Part shown: in pieces, positions 9,104-17,344 of the stretch
Numbering within the stretch: position 1 is the stretch's first letter
How the letters are laid out: the number at the start of each line of letters is the position of its first letter
Assembly: GCA_020073265.1 (NCBI GenBank)
Contig: JAIQFN010000025.1
Coordinates: forward strand, 21,280-85,279
From: Terriglobia bacterium
GTDB taxonomy: Bacteria > Acidobacteriota > Terriglobia > Bryobacterales > Bryobacteraceae
Length of the DNA: 64,000 nucleotides
Direction: 5' to 3'
Notes under the pieces: model-generated
The model's database searches: none
The model's input: only the letters and a program-made list of their open reading frames with translations
What the model was told of the DNA's origin: nothing
Made by a program: the position numbers and the translations under genes

Positions 9104-11530
9104 ATGGACAGTTTTCTTCAGGACCTGAAGTACGGCTTTCGCCAGCTTCGCAAGAGCCCGGCCTTCACGCTGGCCGCGGGCATCACGCTCGCGCTCGGAA
9201 TCGGCGCCAATGCGACCATCTTCACCTGGCTGAGCGCCGTCGTCCTGAACCCGGTGCCCGGCGTCGACAGCAGCAACCTGATTTTCATCCGCTGGCATAC
9301 CCCGCAAGGCGGCCGGCGCAGCCTCTCCTGGCTCGATTTCCTGGATCTTCAAAAGCGTAACCACACTCTCAAGAATCTCGCCGTGGGCGCCATCAACCCG
9401 CTCAGCCTCGGCGAAGGCAGCCAGCCCGAGCGCGTCTGGAGCATGCTGGTGTCGGCCAACTACTTCGACACGCTGGGCGTCAAACCGGCCCTGGGCCGCA
9501 CCTTCTCGCCGGAAGAGGATCGGGATCCCGGCGGTCACCCCGTCGTCGTGCTCAGCCACCATATCTGGCAGACCAAGTTCGGCGGCGACCCCCACATTCT
9601 GGGACGCCAGATCCTTCTCAACAAGCGCAGCTTCACCGTCATCGGCGTCACCCCCGAGCCATTCATCGGATCCACGCTCGGCTTGCGCTTCGACCTCTGG
9701 CTGCCGGTGTCGATGGTGGGAGCCATCTCGGGCGACCAGAGCATCCTCGACAAACGAGGAGTGAGCTGGCTCGACAGTCAGGCGCGAGCCAATCCGGGAG
9801 TGGATAAGCGCGCCATCGAAGCCGATCTGACTGCGATTTCCTCCCAGATGGCCCGCGAGTTCTCACAATCCGACCGCTATAACCGCGCCGAAGTGGTTCC
9901 CATCTGGCGCGAAGGCGGCGGATCGGTGCTGGCGCCGGTCATGATGCTGCTGATGGGCGTGGTGTCCGTGGTCCTGTTGATCGCGTGCGCCAATGTCGCC
10001 AACCTGTTGCTCGCGCGCGCGGCCGGCCGCCAACGCGAGATTGCCATCCGCCTGGCTTTGGGCGTGCGGCGCGTTCGCCTCATGCGGCAGTTGTTGCTCG
10101 AGAATTCATTGCTCGCTCTCGGAGGGCTGGCCGCCGCGCTGGTCGCTTTGCCCTCCACCATGGGAGCCATCATGGGATTCGCCCCGCCCAGCGATCTGCC
10201 GGTTACTCTTACCATCCGCGCGGACGCACGCGTCTACCTTTTCACCATCGGCATCACGGCCGCCGCGACGCTGCTGTTCGGATTGCTCCCGGCACTGCGC
10301 GCCTCCCGCACCGACGTGGTCAGCGTGCTCAAGGAAGAATCCGGAGCCTCGGCCAGCCGCGGCAAAGCTTGGCTGCGAAATTCTCTGGTGATCGCGCAGG
10401 TGGCCTTGTCCTTGGTTCTGCTGGTCAGCGCGGGCCTGTTCCTCAAGGCGCTCAGCCATGCGACTTCCGCGAATCCGGGCTTCGAGCCGCGCAACGTGCT
10501 GGTGGCGGGAATCGATCTCCAGCCCAACGGCTACGACGAAGCACGTGGCAGCATCGCCGTCCGCCAGATCACCGATAAACTGTCCGCGCTCCCCGGCGTT
10601 ACCTCGGTGAGCACCATTCGCGTCGTGCCGCTCGGACTCGGCGGTTCCAGCAGCAGCCGCTTCGCAGTGGACGGTTACGTGCCCGCGAAGGACGAGGAGC
10701 TGATCGCCTACGTAAATTTCATCGGACCGGATTACTTTCGCACCATGAAGACGCCGCTGGTTGCCGGCCGCGAATTCACATCCTTCGACGCGCCCGCGAC
10801 GCCGCACGTAGTGGTGGTCAACGAGACCTTCGCCCGCCGCTACTTCGCACACGGCGACCCGGTCGGCCGGCGCGTCAGAATCTATGGCGAAGAGCGGGTA
10901 GTAGCGGGAGTGGCGCGCGACTCCAAGGCTTTTCAACTCGACGAGAAACCCCAGCCGTTCGTCTATCTCCCCGCGTCGCAAGTGTTCGCATCCGAAACGA
11001 ATTTTCTGGTGCGCACCTCCTCGGACCCGCTGGCCTACGCGCGTCCGGTGGAAGACGCGGTCCACTCCGTCGATCCCGCGATGCCCGTTTATGGCGTGCG
11101 CCCGCTCGAAGCAGCTATCAGCGCTTCCTACTTCGGGCAGCGCATGGGCGGCTCGTTCCTCGGCTTGTTCGGCGCGATCGCCCTCGCGCTCGCGGCCATC
11201 GGGCTGTACGGCGTGCTGGCCTACACCGTTACGCAGCGCTCGCGCGAGGTCGGAATTCGTATCGCTTTGGGCGCCAGCCGCGCCGACATTTTGCGCCTGG
11301 TGCTCGGCCAGGGTTTGCGGCTTCTCGGGTTCGGCCTCGCCATCGGACTCGCGCTCGCTTTCGCGGTCACGCGCCTGATGCGGTCGATGCTGCTGGATGT
11401 TTCGGCCACCGACCTGCCCACCATCCTGGCCGTCTCCGCGCTGCTCACCGCCGTCGCCCTGCTGGCCAGCTTCATTCCAGCGCAGCGCGCCACCACCATC
11501 GACCCGATCCTGGCCATTCGCCACGAGTAG
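9104..11530 (+). CDS. ADOP-type ABC transporter permease (MacB/FtsX family)
   Basis: This 808-residue membrane protein begins with the characteristic DLKYGFRQLRKSPAF segment, followed by a first transmembrane helix with ALGIGANATIF. A periplasmic MacB_PCD-like domain follows (about 50-240), then an FtsX domain with three helices and an ANLLLARAAGRQREIA-type loop (about 290-400). A second periplasmic domain and a second FtsX domain (about 680-800) end the protein. Both halves have the same organisation, as in the acidobacterial duplicated orphaned permease family. It lacks the N-terminal cytoplasmic domain seen in the permease at 59.4 kb, and no PadR gene or ATPase is adjacent. GGGGGAG 6-7 nt before the ATG supports the start. 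It probably takes part in export or efflux with an ATPase encoded elsewhere. Confidence 0.9.
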   Translation: MDSFLQDLKYGFRQLRKSPAFTLAAGITLALGIGANATIFTWLSAVVLNPVPGVDSSNLIFIRWHTPQGGRRSLSWLDFLDLQKRNHTLKNLAVGAINPLSLGEGSQPERVWSMLVSANYFDTLGVKPALGRTFSPEEDRDPGGHPVVVLSHHIWQTKFGGDPHILGRQILLNKRSFTVIGVTPEPFIGSTLGLRFDLWLPVSMVGAISGDQSILDKRGVSWLDSQARANPGVDKRAIEADLTAISSQMAREFSQSDRYNRAEVVPIWREGGGSVLAPVMMLLMGVVSVVLLIACANVANLLLARAAGRQREIAIRLALGVRRVRLMRQLLLENSLLALGGLAAALVALPSTMGAIMGFAPPSDLPVTLTIRADARVYLFTIGITAAATLLFGLLPALRASRTDVVSVLKEESGASASRGKAWLRNSLVIAQVALSLVLLVSAGLFLKALSHATSANPGFEPRNVLVAGIDLQPNGYDEARGSIAVRQITDKLSALPGVTSVSTIRVVPLGLGGSSSSRFAVDGYVPAKDEELIAYVNFIGPDYFRTMKTPLVAGREFTSFDAPATPHVVVVNETFARRYFAHGDPVGRRVRIYGEERVVAGVARDSKAFQLDEKPQPFVYLPASQVFASETNFLVRTSSDPLAYARPVEDAVHSVDPAMPVYGVRPLEAAISASYFGQRMGGSFLGLFGAIALALAAIGLYGVLAYTVTQRSREVGIRIALGASRADILRLVLGQGLRLLGFGLAIGLALAFAVTRLMRSMLLDVSATDLPTILAVSALLTAVALLASFIPAQRATTIDPILAIRHE

Positions 11531-11552
11531 CCACTCGCGCTAGACTGGTCGC

Positions 11553-12803
11553 ATGCTCCGCTCGAAACCGAAACTACCCGTATTGCTTGCCGCCGCGCTC
11601 TGTTGCGCCGGCGCATTCGCGCAGCCGCTGCCGGTGGCCGCCCACCCCGAGGATGTTGGATTCTCCTCCAAGCGCCTGGAAACAACTCGGGGGGCTTACA
11701 AGGCCGACGTCGACTCGAAGCGCCTGCCCGGCGCCGTGCTGCTGATCGCTCGCAACGGCAAGATCGCCTTCTACGACTCGGTCGGATATCAAGACCGCGC
11801 CGCGCAAACGCCCATGAAGAAGGACTCCATCTTCCGCGTCGCGTCCATGTCGAAGCCCATCACCACCGTCGCCGCGATGATCCTGGCCGAAGAGAACAAG
11901 CTCGATGTTTCCGCGCCGGTCGCGCAGTACCTTCCTGAGTTCCGCAACGTCAAAGTCGGCCCAGAAGGCGCACCACCCAAGCGTCCCATGACGGTTCAGG
12001 ATTTGATGCGGCACACCTCGGGCCTGACCTACGGCCTGTTCGGAAACTCGCCGGTCGACCAGATGTACCGCAAGGCGAACGTTTTCGCTGCCCCGTCGCT
12101 CGCCGAGATGGTGAAAACCATCGCCAGCATGCCGCTGCTCCACCAGCCGGGCGAATTCTGGGAATACAGCGTTTCCACCGACGTGCTCGGCCGCGTGGTG
12201 GAAGTGGCCAGCGGAATGGACTTCGATACTTTCGTGCGAGAGCGCGTCACCGGCCCGCTGAAGATGAACGACACCGGCTTCTGGGTGAAGCCAGAGGCAG
12301 TTTCGCGCCTCGCCAAACCGGACGGCCAGCCCAACGCGGCGTTCGAAGATGCAACGAAAAAGCCCAATGTGTTTTCCGGCGGCGGCGGCATCCTGTCCAC
12401 CGCGGGCGACTATGCGCGCTTCTGCCAGATGCTGCTCAATGGCGGGCAGCTCGAAGGCGTGCGCATTCTCGCGCCGAAGACCATCGCGCTGATGACGTCC
12501 GATCAGCTTCCTGCCAACGTGGAGCGCCACACGCCGGTCGGCATGGCGCTGGGACCGTTCGGTCCGGTGCCGGAAATGGGCACCAGCTTCGGACTGGGTT
12601 TCGCCATTCGCGTCGACGCCGGCCGCAATCCGCTGCCCGGTTCAGTGGGCGACTTCTCCTGGGGCGGCATCACCGGCACGCTGTTCTGGGTTGATCCGCA
12701 GACCAAGCTGGTGGCCGTGCTAATGGCTCAGACTACGCAAGCCATGCTTGGCGTGATCTGGGGCCAAACCCGTACCATGGTCTATCAGGCCATGACCAAC
12801 TGA
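11553..12803 (+). CDS. Secreted serine hydrolase, beta-lactamase/transpeptidase-like (class C fold)
   Basis: This is a 416-residue protein with a signal peptide (residues 1-23). The serine-lysine pair of class C beta-lactamases and esterases is at Ser98-Met-Ser-Lys101 in FRVASMSKPI, and a tyrosine motif (EYSVSTDVLG) stands where YxN is expected. A further family region occurs near the C-terminus (FSWGGITGTLFW), in place of the KTG box. Such proteins are usually esterases or D-amino-acid peptidases rather than true antibiotic resistance enzymes. It follows the permease by 22 bp and precedes trmO by 12 bp, so it may be cotranscribed. A second member of the family is at 55.6 kb. Confidence 0.85.
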   Translation: MLRSKPKLPVLLAAALCCAGAFAQPLPVAAHPEDVGFSSKRLETTRGAYKADVDSKRLPGAVLLIARNGKIAFYDSVGYQDRAAQTPMKKDSIFRVASMSKPITTVAAMILAEENKLDVSAPVAQYLPEFRNVKVGPEGAPPKRPMTVQDLMRHTSGLTYGLFGNSPVDQMYRKANVFAAPSLAEMVKTIASMPLLHQPGEFWEYSVSTDVLGRVVEVASGMDFDTFVRERVTGPLKMNDTGFWVKPEAVSRLAKPDGQPNAAFEDATKKPNVFSGGGGILSTAGDYARFCQMLLNGGQLEGVRILAPKTIALMTSDQLPANVERHTPVGMALGPFGPVPEMGTSFGLGFAIRVDAGRNPLPGSVGDFSWGGITGTLFWVDPQTKLVAVLMAQTTQAMLGVIWGQTRTMVYQAMTN

Positions 12804-12815
12804 CGGCTGACAGCT

Positions 12816-13292
12816 ATGTTCGCCGCGCTGGCTGTCACTCCGATCGGTATTGTTCACAGCCCGATTCGCGAACCGGTGGACGATGTCTGGGGCGGTGTGA
12901 ACTCGCGCATCGAACTGGACGCGTCGCGATTCTCGCCGGAATCGCTCGCGGGCCTGGACGAATTTTCCCACGTCGAAGTTGTGTTCGTGTTCGATCGCGT
13001 CGAGGAATCGGAGATCCATTTCGGCGCGCGTCATCCCAGGGGACGCACTGACTGGCCCAAGGCCGGCATCTTCGCGCAGCGTGGCAAGAACCGGCCGAAC
13101 CGCATCGGCGTGACGGTGTGCCGGCTGGTCTCGGTCGAGGGTCTGGCGATCACCGTCGAAGGCCTGGATGCGATCGACGGTACTCCGGTGCTGGACATCA
13201 AACCGTACCTGCGCGAATTCGCGCCGCGCGGAATGGTCCGCCAGCCGGAATGGGCGACTGAGCTGATGTCGGATTACTGGAAGAGCGCATGA
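12816..13292 (+). CDS. trmO: tRNA m6t6A37 methyltransferase TrmO (TsaA/YaeB family)
   Basis: This 158-residue protein has the features of the TrmO beta-barrel methyltransferase, which methylates N6-threonylcarbamoyladenosine at position 37 of tRNA using S-adenosylmethionine. IGIVHSPIRE opens the domain, LDEFSHVEVVFVFDRV follows, and RGKNRPNRIGVTV and DGTPVLDIKPYL are the conserved SAM-site strands. The length matches the short bacterial forms without the C-terminal extension. The stop overlaps the start of the next gene by an ATGA. Confidence 0.85.
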   Translation: MFAALAVTPIGIVHSPIREPVDDVWGGVNSRIELDASRFSPESLAGLDEFSHVEVVFVFDRVEESEIHFGARHPRGRTDWPKAGIFAQRGKNRPNRIGVTVCRLVSVEGLAITVEGLDAIDGTPVLDIKPYLREFAPRGMVRQPEWATELMSDYWKSA

Positions 13293-13675
13293 AGAAGTCC
13301 GCCGCGGAGGACCGCCGGCTTGCGCGATTCACTAAAATCTGCCTGGAGCTTCCCGAGGCGTCGCGGAAGATGATGGGCCGTCATGCCGGCTTTTTCGTTC
13401 GCAAGAAAACCTTCGCCTATTTCCTCGACGACCATCACGGCGACGGCATCGTCGGCATCAACTGCAAAGTGTTACCGGGCGAGAACACGGCGCTGATCGC
13501 CGCCGATCCCAAGAAGTTCTACATGCCGGCCTACATCGGCTCGAAGGGCTGGGTCGGGCTGCGGCTCGACACCGGCGAGGTCGATTGGGAGGAAGTCGCG
13601 GAACTAGCGACTCACAGCTACCGGCTGGTCGCGCCCAAGCGGCTCGCGGCGCTGGTCAGAGTTGATAACTCGTAA
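13289..13675 (+). CDS. MmcQ/YjbR family protein
   Basis: This 128-residue protein begins within the ATGA at the end of trmO, so translation is probably coupled. It shows the YjbR/MmcQ pattern: an N-terminal helix (ICLELPEAS), a strand carrying FFVRKKTFAYFL, and a C-terminal segment with YIGSKGWVGLRLD and a final helix (ELATHSYRLVAPKRL). The family has a CyaY-like fold and is sometimes annotated as DNA-binding, but its biochemical role is not settled. It overlaps the 3' end of a decayed gene on the opposite strand. Confidence 0.8.
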   Translation: MKKSAAEDRRLARFTKICLELPEASRKMMGRHAGFFVRKKTFAYFLDDHHGDGIVGINCKVLPGENTALIAADPKKFYMPAYIGSKGWVGLRLDTGEVDWEEVAELATHSYRLVAPKRLAALVRVDNS

Positions 13676-14199
13676 GCGTTTCGTATCCGCGATCGCCGCA
13701 GGGAATCAGGCCGGGGGAATCTTCCGACCACCACACCATCACGCGGCCGGCGAGCGAATCGTCGGTGGCCAGGCGGAACACCGCGCTCGCGACTTCTTCG
13801 AGCGACAGCAATCGAGATGGCACGCCGCGCTGCTTGCGCTGGTCCGGCGTAAGCGACTCCCAGTAGGCTCGCACGAATTGGGAACCGATCCAGCCGGGCG
13901 CCAGGCAGTTCACGCGGATGTTTTCTTTCTCGCCTAGCCAGGCCAGCATGGTAGTGAGCCGGATGATGGCCGCTTTCGCCATGTCGTAGCCGGGCGCCGG
14001 TGTTTTGCGTCCATGCCAGAGGCCGGTGATGGAGGTCATGTTCACCACCGCGCCGCCGCCCGGTTTCGAGTCCGCCGGCCTCGTTGATGTCCGAGACCAC
14101 GACGGCTGCGCCTTCGCGCGCGAAGCGGGCGGCGATCGCGCGATCCGAACCATCCGCGCCGGCGCCGGTCACGATCACCGCTTTGCCGCGGACGTCCAT
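13656..14199 (-). pseudogene. Decayed short-chain dehydrogenase/reductase
   Basis: From the start at 14199 the frame reads a normal SDR beginning (VRGKAVIVTGAGADGSDRAI, then VVVSDINEAGG). Around 14055-14070 the sequence jumps into another frame that continues as GGGAVVNMTSITG, YDMAKAAIIRLT (the YxxxK catalytic pair) and the C-terminal SDR block. Between DINEAGG and GGAVVN a complete SDR has about 80-90 residues including the NAG motif, and these are missing. The gene therefore has an internal deletion plus a frameshift. It overlaps the 3' end of the YjbR gene by about 20 bp. Confidence 0.75.
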
Positions 14200-14275
14200 A
14201 AGCACCCGCGAGCATAACACACGCGCCACGCGCTGGAGCGTGAGAATTCGGTGCGACACTGGGAGAAGGGAAGTC

Positions 14276-14596
14276 ATGAAGTTCACCAGAATCCTGCTCT
14301 CGACCGGCGTTTTCGCGGCCGCGCTGGCTCAGGCTCCGAAGCCGGCCCCCAAGCGCAAACCGCAGATCCGCGAAGTGAAAGCCACCGGCTGCATCCAGAA
14401 ATTGCGGAACGGCTGCCTGCTGTTGAAGACGCTGGACGGCCAGACCACCTATTCGTTCCAGGCGTCGCCACAACCGGACGCCGGCAGTGTGGTGACCATC
14501 CAAGGCACGCCGCACGATGGCCCCGGTCCGTGCAATCAGGGCCTCGCTCTGGATGTCACGGATTGGCAACCCACCGGAGAACAGTGCGTTGAGTAG
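14276..14596 (+). CDS. Small secreted protein of unknown function
   Basis: This is a 106-residue protein with a signal peptide (MKFTRILLSTGVFAAALAQA), a Pro/Lys linker and a compact beta-rich domain with ATGCIQKLRNGCLLL and a closing GEQCVE. It contains three cysteines. GGGAGAAGGGAAG directly upstream of the ATG makes this start better than an in-frame upstream codon. It overlaps the start of the next gene by 8 bp, so the two are probably coupled. The pattern of a short signal peptide and one OB-like or beta-barrel domain recurs in Acidobacteriota, but I cannot name the function. Confidence 0.65.
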   Translation: MKFTRILLSTGVFAAALAQAPKPAPKRKPQIREVKATGCIQKLRNGCLLLKTLDGQTTYSFQASPQPDAGSVVTIQGTPHDGPGPCNQGLALDVTDWQPTGEQCVE

Positions 14597-15752
14597 AAGC
14601 AGCACGCTGCTCGTTTTGGCGATCGCGCTGTGGGCCGGCGCGAGTGCGTATGCCCAGGATGAGCGGCGGGTGCTGGCGAAGAAACCGGTGGACGCGACGA
14701 ACTCGGTGATGCTGGTGGAGACGCGCCCGGCTCAGATCACGGCAGGCGCGCAAATCGAGATCGGGGTATTCGTCGTCGCGGAAAAGGACGATCAGGTGCG
14801 ACAGGTGCTGGACCGGTTGCCGCTGGGCGCGACCGCTGGGTATCCGACGCTCGAGCTGATCGGTGCCAATTCCGCCTATCTGCATTTCTATTCCGACTAC
14901 GGCATGTACCAAGGCAGCATCAAGTACAGCTACGATCTGGCGGGTGGGCAACCAGCGGTGAAGATTCCCTACTCGATGGTGGCGCTCACGGATTCGTGGA
15001 AAGTGAACGGGGAGCTGTACTATGCGGCATCGTTCGGGCGCGAGAATCACGCCATCATCGCGATCACGCCGCGCGAGGGCGACGCCAATCCGTCGTACAA
15101 GATTCTGGAGGGCGAAGGCCGCAAGCCAGCGCCGAGCGAAGAGGATGCCGTCAGCGTTGTGAACACGACGCCGCCAGGCCAGCCGCATCAGCCTTCCGGA
15201 ATTTCCATCCGTGAGGGCGGGATCAAGAAATTCTATCCGGTGCCGGTTCCCAGCATGGCGCAGCATCGCGAGGCGGTACCGGAAAAGCAGGCGCCGGGCG
15301 AAATCGAAAACGACATCGGGCCGTACGTTCAAGTGGGCGGGAAGATCTGGTTCGCGAATACGTTTTACGACAGCGAGGGGGTCTCGGGCGTGGGGGCCAT
15401 CGGCGCGTTCGACATCGCGGCGCGCCAGTACGACATGCGGTATCTCGCGGAGATCGCGCCGTGGTCGGGATCGGCGATGCTCGCCGACGGCGACGATCTG
15501 TGGGTCGGGTTGATGCGACGTCCGGAGGGCGCGAACTACGGCGCCGGGCTGCTGCGCTATGACACGCGGACAGGCGCGGTGAGCACGGTGGCGATCGCCG
15601 ACTTAATCCACACCATCGATCGCGTCGGAAACGCTCTGTACTGCGGCACGTCGCACGGCCTTTATGTAGTGCGCGGCGGTAAGGTGACGCAATTTCGATT
15701 CGAGCCGGACGAAAGCGGGCGGCTGGTCATGGTCGCGCGGGCGATTCGCTAG
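14589..15752 (+). CDS. Secreted beta-propeller-like protein, unknown function
   Basis: The protein has about 387 residues if started at the TTG at 14589, which overlaps the stop of the preceding gene and is followed directly by a good signal peptide (STLLVLAIALWAGASAYAQ). The N-terminal half looks like a beta-sandwich. The C-terminal half has propeller-like strands with GGKIWFANTFYDSEG, DDLWVGLMRRPEG and GNALYCGTSHGLYVV, reminiscent of sensor-type propellers, but too few blades are visible for a full ring. No catalytic residues are recognised. Its last 26 bp overlap the convergent rfaE2-like gene. Confidence 0.6.
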   Translation: MSRSSTLLVLAIALWAGASAYAQDERRVLAKKPVDATNSVMLVETRPAQITAGAQIEIGVFVVAEKDDQVRQVLDRLPLGATAGYPTLELIGANSAYLHFYSDYGMYQGSIKYSYDLAGGQPAVKIPYSMVALTDSWKVNGELYYAASFGRENHAIIAITPREGDANPSYKILEGEGRKPAPSEEDAVSVVNTTPPGQPHQPSGISIREGGIKKFYPVPVPSMAQHREAVPEKQAPGEIENDIGPYVQVGGKIWFANTFYDSEGVSGVGAIGAFDIAARQYDMRYLAEIAPWSGSAMLADGDDLWVGLMRRPEGANYGAGLLRYDTRTGAVSTVAIADLIHTIDRVGNALYCGTSHGLYVVRGGKVTQFRFEPDESGRLVMVARAIR

Positions 15753-16221
15753 CCGATCGCGCGACGATTTCTTCCAGGATGCCAGTGGTCGAGTAGCCGG
15801 GCTCGAGCGGCAGAGCCAGGACTTTGCCGCCGGCCGCTTCCACTTCCTCGCGACCGGCGATGAAGTGCGACCAATCGGCGCCTTTCACCAGAACGTCCGG
15901 GAGCAGGGCAGCGATCAGCTCGCGCGGCGTGTCTTCATCGAAGAACGTGACTGCATCCACGGCCTGTAGCGCGGCGGCCAGCTCGGCGCGTTCGTTTTGG
16001 GAGATGAGCGGGCGCGTGGGACCTTTCAGGCGCTGCACGCTCGCGTCGGTGTTCAGCGCCAGGACCAGGATGTCGCCGAGCGAGCGGGCGCTTTCGAGCA
16101 GACGGATGTGGCCGGGATGCAGGACGTCGTAGCAGCCGTTGGTGAAGACCACGATTTTGCCGGCGCGTTTCCAATCGGCGCGCGCGGCCACCAGTTCAGC
16201 GCGTGTGTAGATGGGTGCCAA
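15727..16221 (-). CDS. rfaE2: RfaE2-type nucleotidyltransferase (D-glycero-beta-D-manno-heptose 1-phosphate adenylyltransferase)
   Basis: This 164-residue protein is a stand-alone cytidylyltransferase-fold enzyme. TNGCYDVLHPGHIRLLE contains the HxGH nucleotide-binding motif, ISQNERAEL follows, and STTGILEEI is the second phosphate-binding motif. This matches the C-terminal half of bifunctional HldE, which activates heptose phosphate with ATP for ADP-heptose and LPS core synthesis. The start is a TTG; no ATG gives the full fold. A kinase partner (rfaE1/hldA) is not in the window. It lies 8 bp behind the Imm53-type gene on the same strand. Confidence 0.85.
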   Translation of the reverse strand: MAPIYTRAELVAARADWKRAGKIVVFTNGCYDVLHPGHIRLLESARSLGDILVLALNTDASVQRLKGPTRPLISQNERAELAAALQAVDAVTFFDEDTPRELIAALLPDVLVKGADWSHFIAGREEVEAAGGKVLALPLEPGYSTTGILEEIVARSASESPARP

Positions 16222-16229
16222 ACGCTATC

Positions 16230-16544
16230 TTACCGTGGCGACCGGCGGGATCCGGGCTTGGCGGCGGCCCATTTCTGGAAGATGTCGATGATTTCGCCGA
16301 GCTTTTGGCCATCGCCCTGGCCGCGGAAACGGTTGTGATCGACGCCGCAGACCAGCCAGTCGTTGGGTGAAAGCTCGCGGCGGACGGGCGGCATGGGGTG
16401 ATCCTCAAGCGGCGTTCCGGCCAGATCGATGGTGACCATCCAGCCGGGGTTATCGAGCGTTTCGATGGTGACGCCGAGGGCATGTTCCCATTCGCCGTCG
16501 CATTGGGCGAGGTACCAGGACTGGAGGAATTCGATGGGGGGCAT
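16230..16544 (-). CDS. Immunity 53 family-like protein (orphan)
   Basis: This 104-residue protein has FLQSWYLAQCDGEWEHA at its N-terminus followed by VTIETLDNPGWMVTIDL and a basic C-terminal helix. That order (FLxxWYxxQCDGxWEH, then IETLDNPGW) is what I know as the Immunity protein 53 family, found beside polymorphic toxins. No toxin gene with a recognisable C-terminal domain or secretion module is present in the neighbourhood. It lies between a PIN-toxin pseudogene and the rfaE2-like gene on the same strand. It may be an acquired orphan immunity gene, or this family member may have another housekeeping role. Confidence 0.68.
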   Translation of the reverse strand: MPPIEFLQSWYLAQCDGEWEHALGVTIETLDNPGWMVTIDLAGTPLEDHPMPPVRRELSPNDWLVCGVDHNRFRGQGDGQKLGEIIDIFQKWAAAKPGSRRSPR

Positions 16545-16598
16545 GTTGGAAAGCTAGCACATGCTGCTTCTGATAACATGTATTATGTCAACTACAAG

Positions 16599-16880
16599 CT
16601 ATCTGGGCCAACCGATGTCGCGCCAGATGCGTGCCGTCGAGAACAGCGCCAAGTGTCGGACGTTCGTGGTTGCGATGACTCCTTCGTTACTATCCCGGGT
16701 GAGATCGACGGCCTGCGGCCAGGATCATGTCGGCGTCGAGTGCGGCGTCATCGGCTGATTGCCGGCCCAGTTTCCGCGCCTTCGCCCAGAACAGGTCTTG
16801 CAGGCCTCATTTTCAGGGGAGCTTTTCGGATTCGTGATCATTCCGAGTGGACCGGCGTCCAGCAGAACGATCAGGCTCAT
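16599..16880 (-). pseudogene. Frameshifted VapC-like PIN-domain toxin
   Basis: The ATG at 16880 overlaps the stop of the upstream antitoxin-like gene (ATGA). The first frame reads MSLIVLLDAGPLGMITNP, a typical VapC beginning with the first acidic residue. After about 28 codons the PIN similarity moves to a second frame (DLFWAKARKLGRQSADDAA, then LDADMILAA). It moves again into a third frame that reads AVDLTRDSNEGVIATTNVRH and ends IWRDIGWP before a stop at 16599. Two small deletions are enough to explain this, so the toxin is inactive as written. A sequencing error would have to occur twice in 280 bp. Confidence 0.72.
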
Positions 16881-17083
16881 GGGAACAGTTTGTAGCCTTC
16901 CGGCCGACCTTCGTCCAAGGCGCGCCGCAGGAATTCGAAGGTCTCGCGCTGTTCCGTCTCATTGCCGTGCATCCAATCGTCGAGCAGCTTTGCCAAGTCA
17001 ACCGGGTTGGGCTTTTTCAAGCCCACAATTCCGCCGGGCTGCGGAATACCCGCTGGCTCGCGGCGATTGTTGGTATCTGGCAT
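16877..17083 (-). CDS. Putative antitoxin paired with the PIN pseudogene
   Basis: This is a 68-residue protein with a helical C-terminal half (DLAKLLDDWMHG, then ETFEFLRRALDEGRP and a final KLFP). This type of short acidic protein ending in a DExRPxxxKLFP-like tail commonly sits in front of PIN toxins. The ATGA overlap with the VapC-like pseudogene supports an antitoxin role. The start at 17083 is the first ATG after the repeat-derived region; longer reading would run into the duplicated terminator. The DNA-binding mode is not recognisable. Confidence 0.6.
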   Translation of the reverse strand: MPDTNNRREPAGIPQPGGIVGLKKPNPVDLAKLLDDWMHGNETEQRETFEFLRRALDEGRPEGYKLFP

Positions 17084-17120
17084 CCTTCTTCTCTGATTGT
17101 ACGACCTCGGTAGGCTCGAC

Positions 17121-17188
17121 AAAAAAGGCCCGAACTCGCTGGGAGGAGCTTGTTCGGGCCCGAGGGAAGAAATTGATGTTTGGATGGC
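17121..17188. repeat. Direct repeat copy 1 (68 bp), contains a terminator hairpin
   Basis: These 68 bp are identical to 18185-18252. They contain the hairpin GGCCCGAAC (17127-17135) / GTTCGGGCC (17152-17160) with six A residues in front, which is a rho-independent terminator when read on the minus strand. After the identical block, similarity continues with small indels to about 17213, and on the minus strand includes a copy of the last codons (GGGGHR) of the FecR-like gene at 18.3 kb. The copy therefore looks like a duplicated 3' end of that gene. Confidence 0.9.
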
Positions 17189-17298
17189 TGCCGTTTTATC
17201 GATGGCCACCGCCTCCGAGCCGGTGTGGTGTTAAGTTATCAGCGCCTCGGACGGAGCGTCCCCAACCGCGATTGGGTGGCCTGCCGAAATCCGATGTC

Positions 17299-17327
17299 TT
17301 GACATTGTCGGACAACCGCGCTAATGT
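17299..17327 (+). promoter_or_regulatory. Sigma-70-type promoter with operator-like palindrome for the DUF1778/GNAT pair
   Basis: TTGACA (17299-17304) and TAATGT (17322-17327) are separated by 17 bp, close to the consensus. The palindrome TTGTCGGACAA (17305-17315) lies between the two boxes, and GGGGAG (17334-17339) is placed 5 bp before the ATG. Antitoxins of the ribbon-helix-helix type usually bind such palindromes to repress their own operon, so this is a likely autoregulatory site. Confidence 0.6.
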
Positions 17328-17344
17328 GACCTTGGGGAGCGTCC

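Noticed and set aside
10106..11524. Long open frame of 472 codons opposite the ADOP permease
   Set aside because: Its composition is low-complexity Gln, Gly, Asp and Arg; it is the mirror of a well-supported gene.
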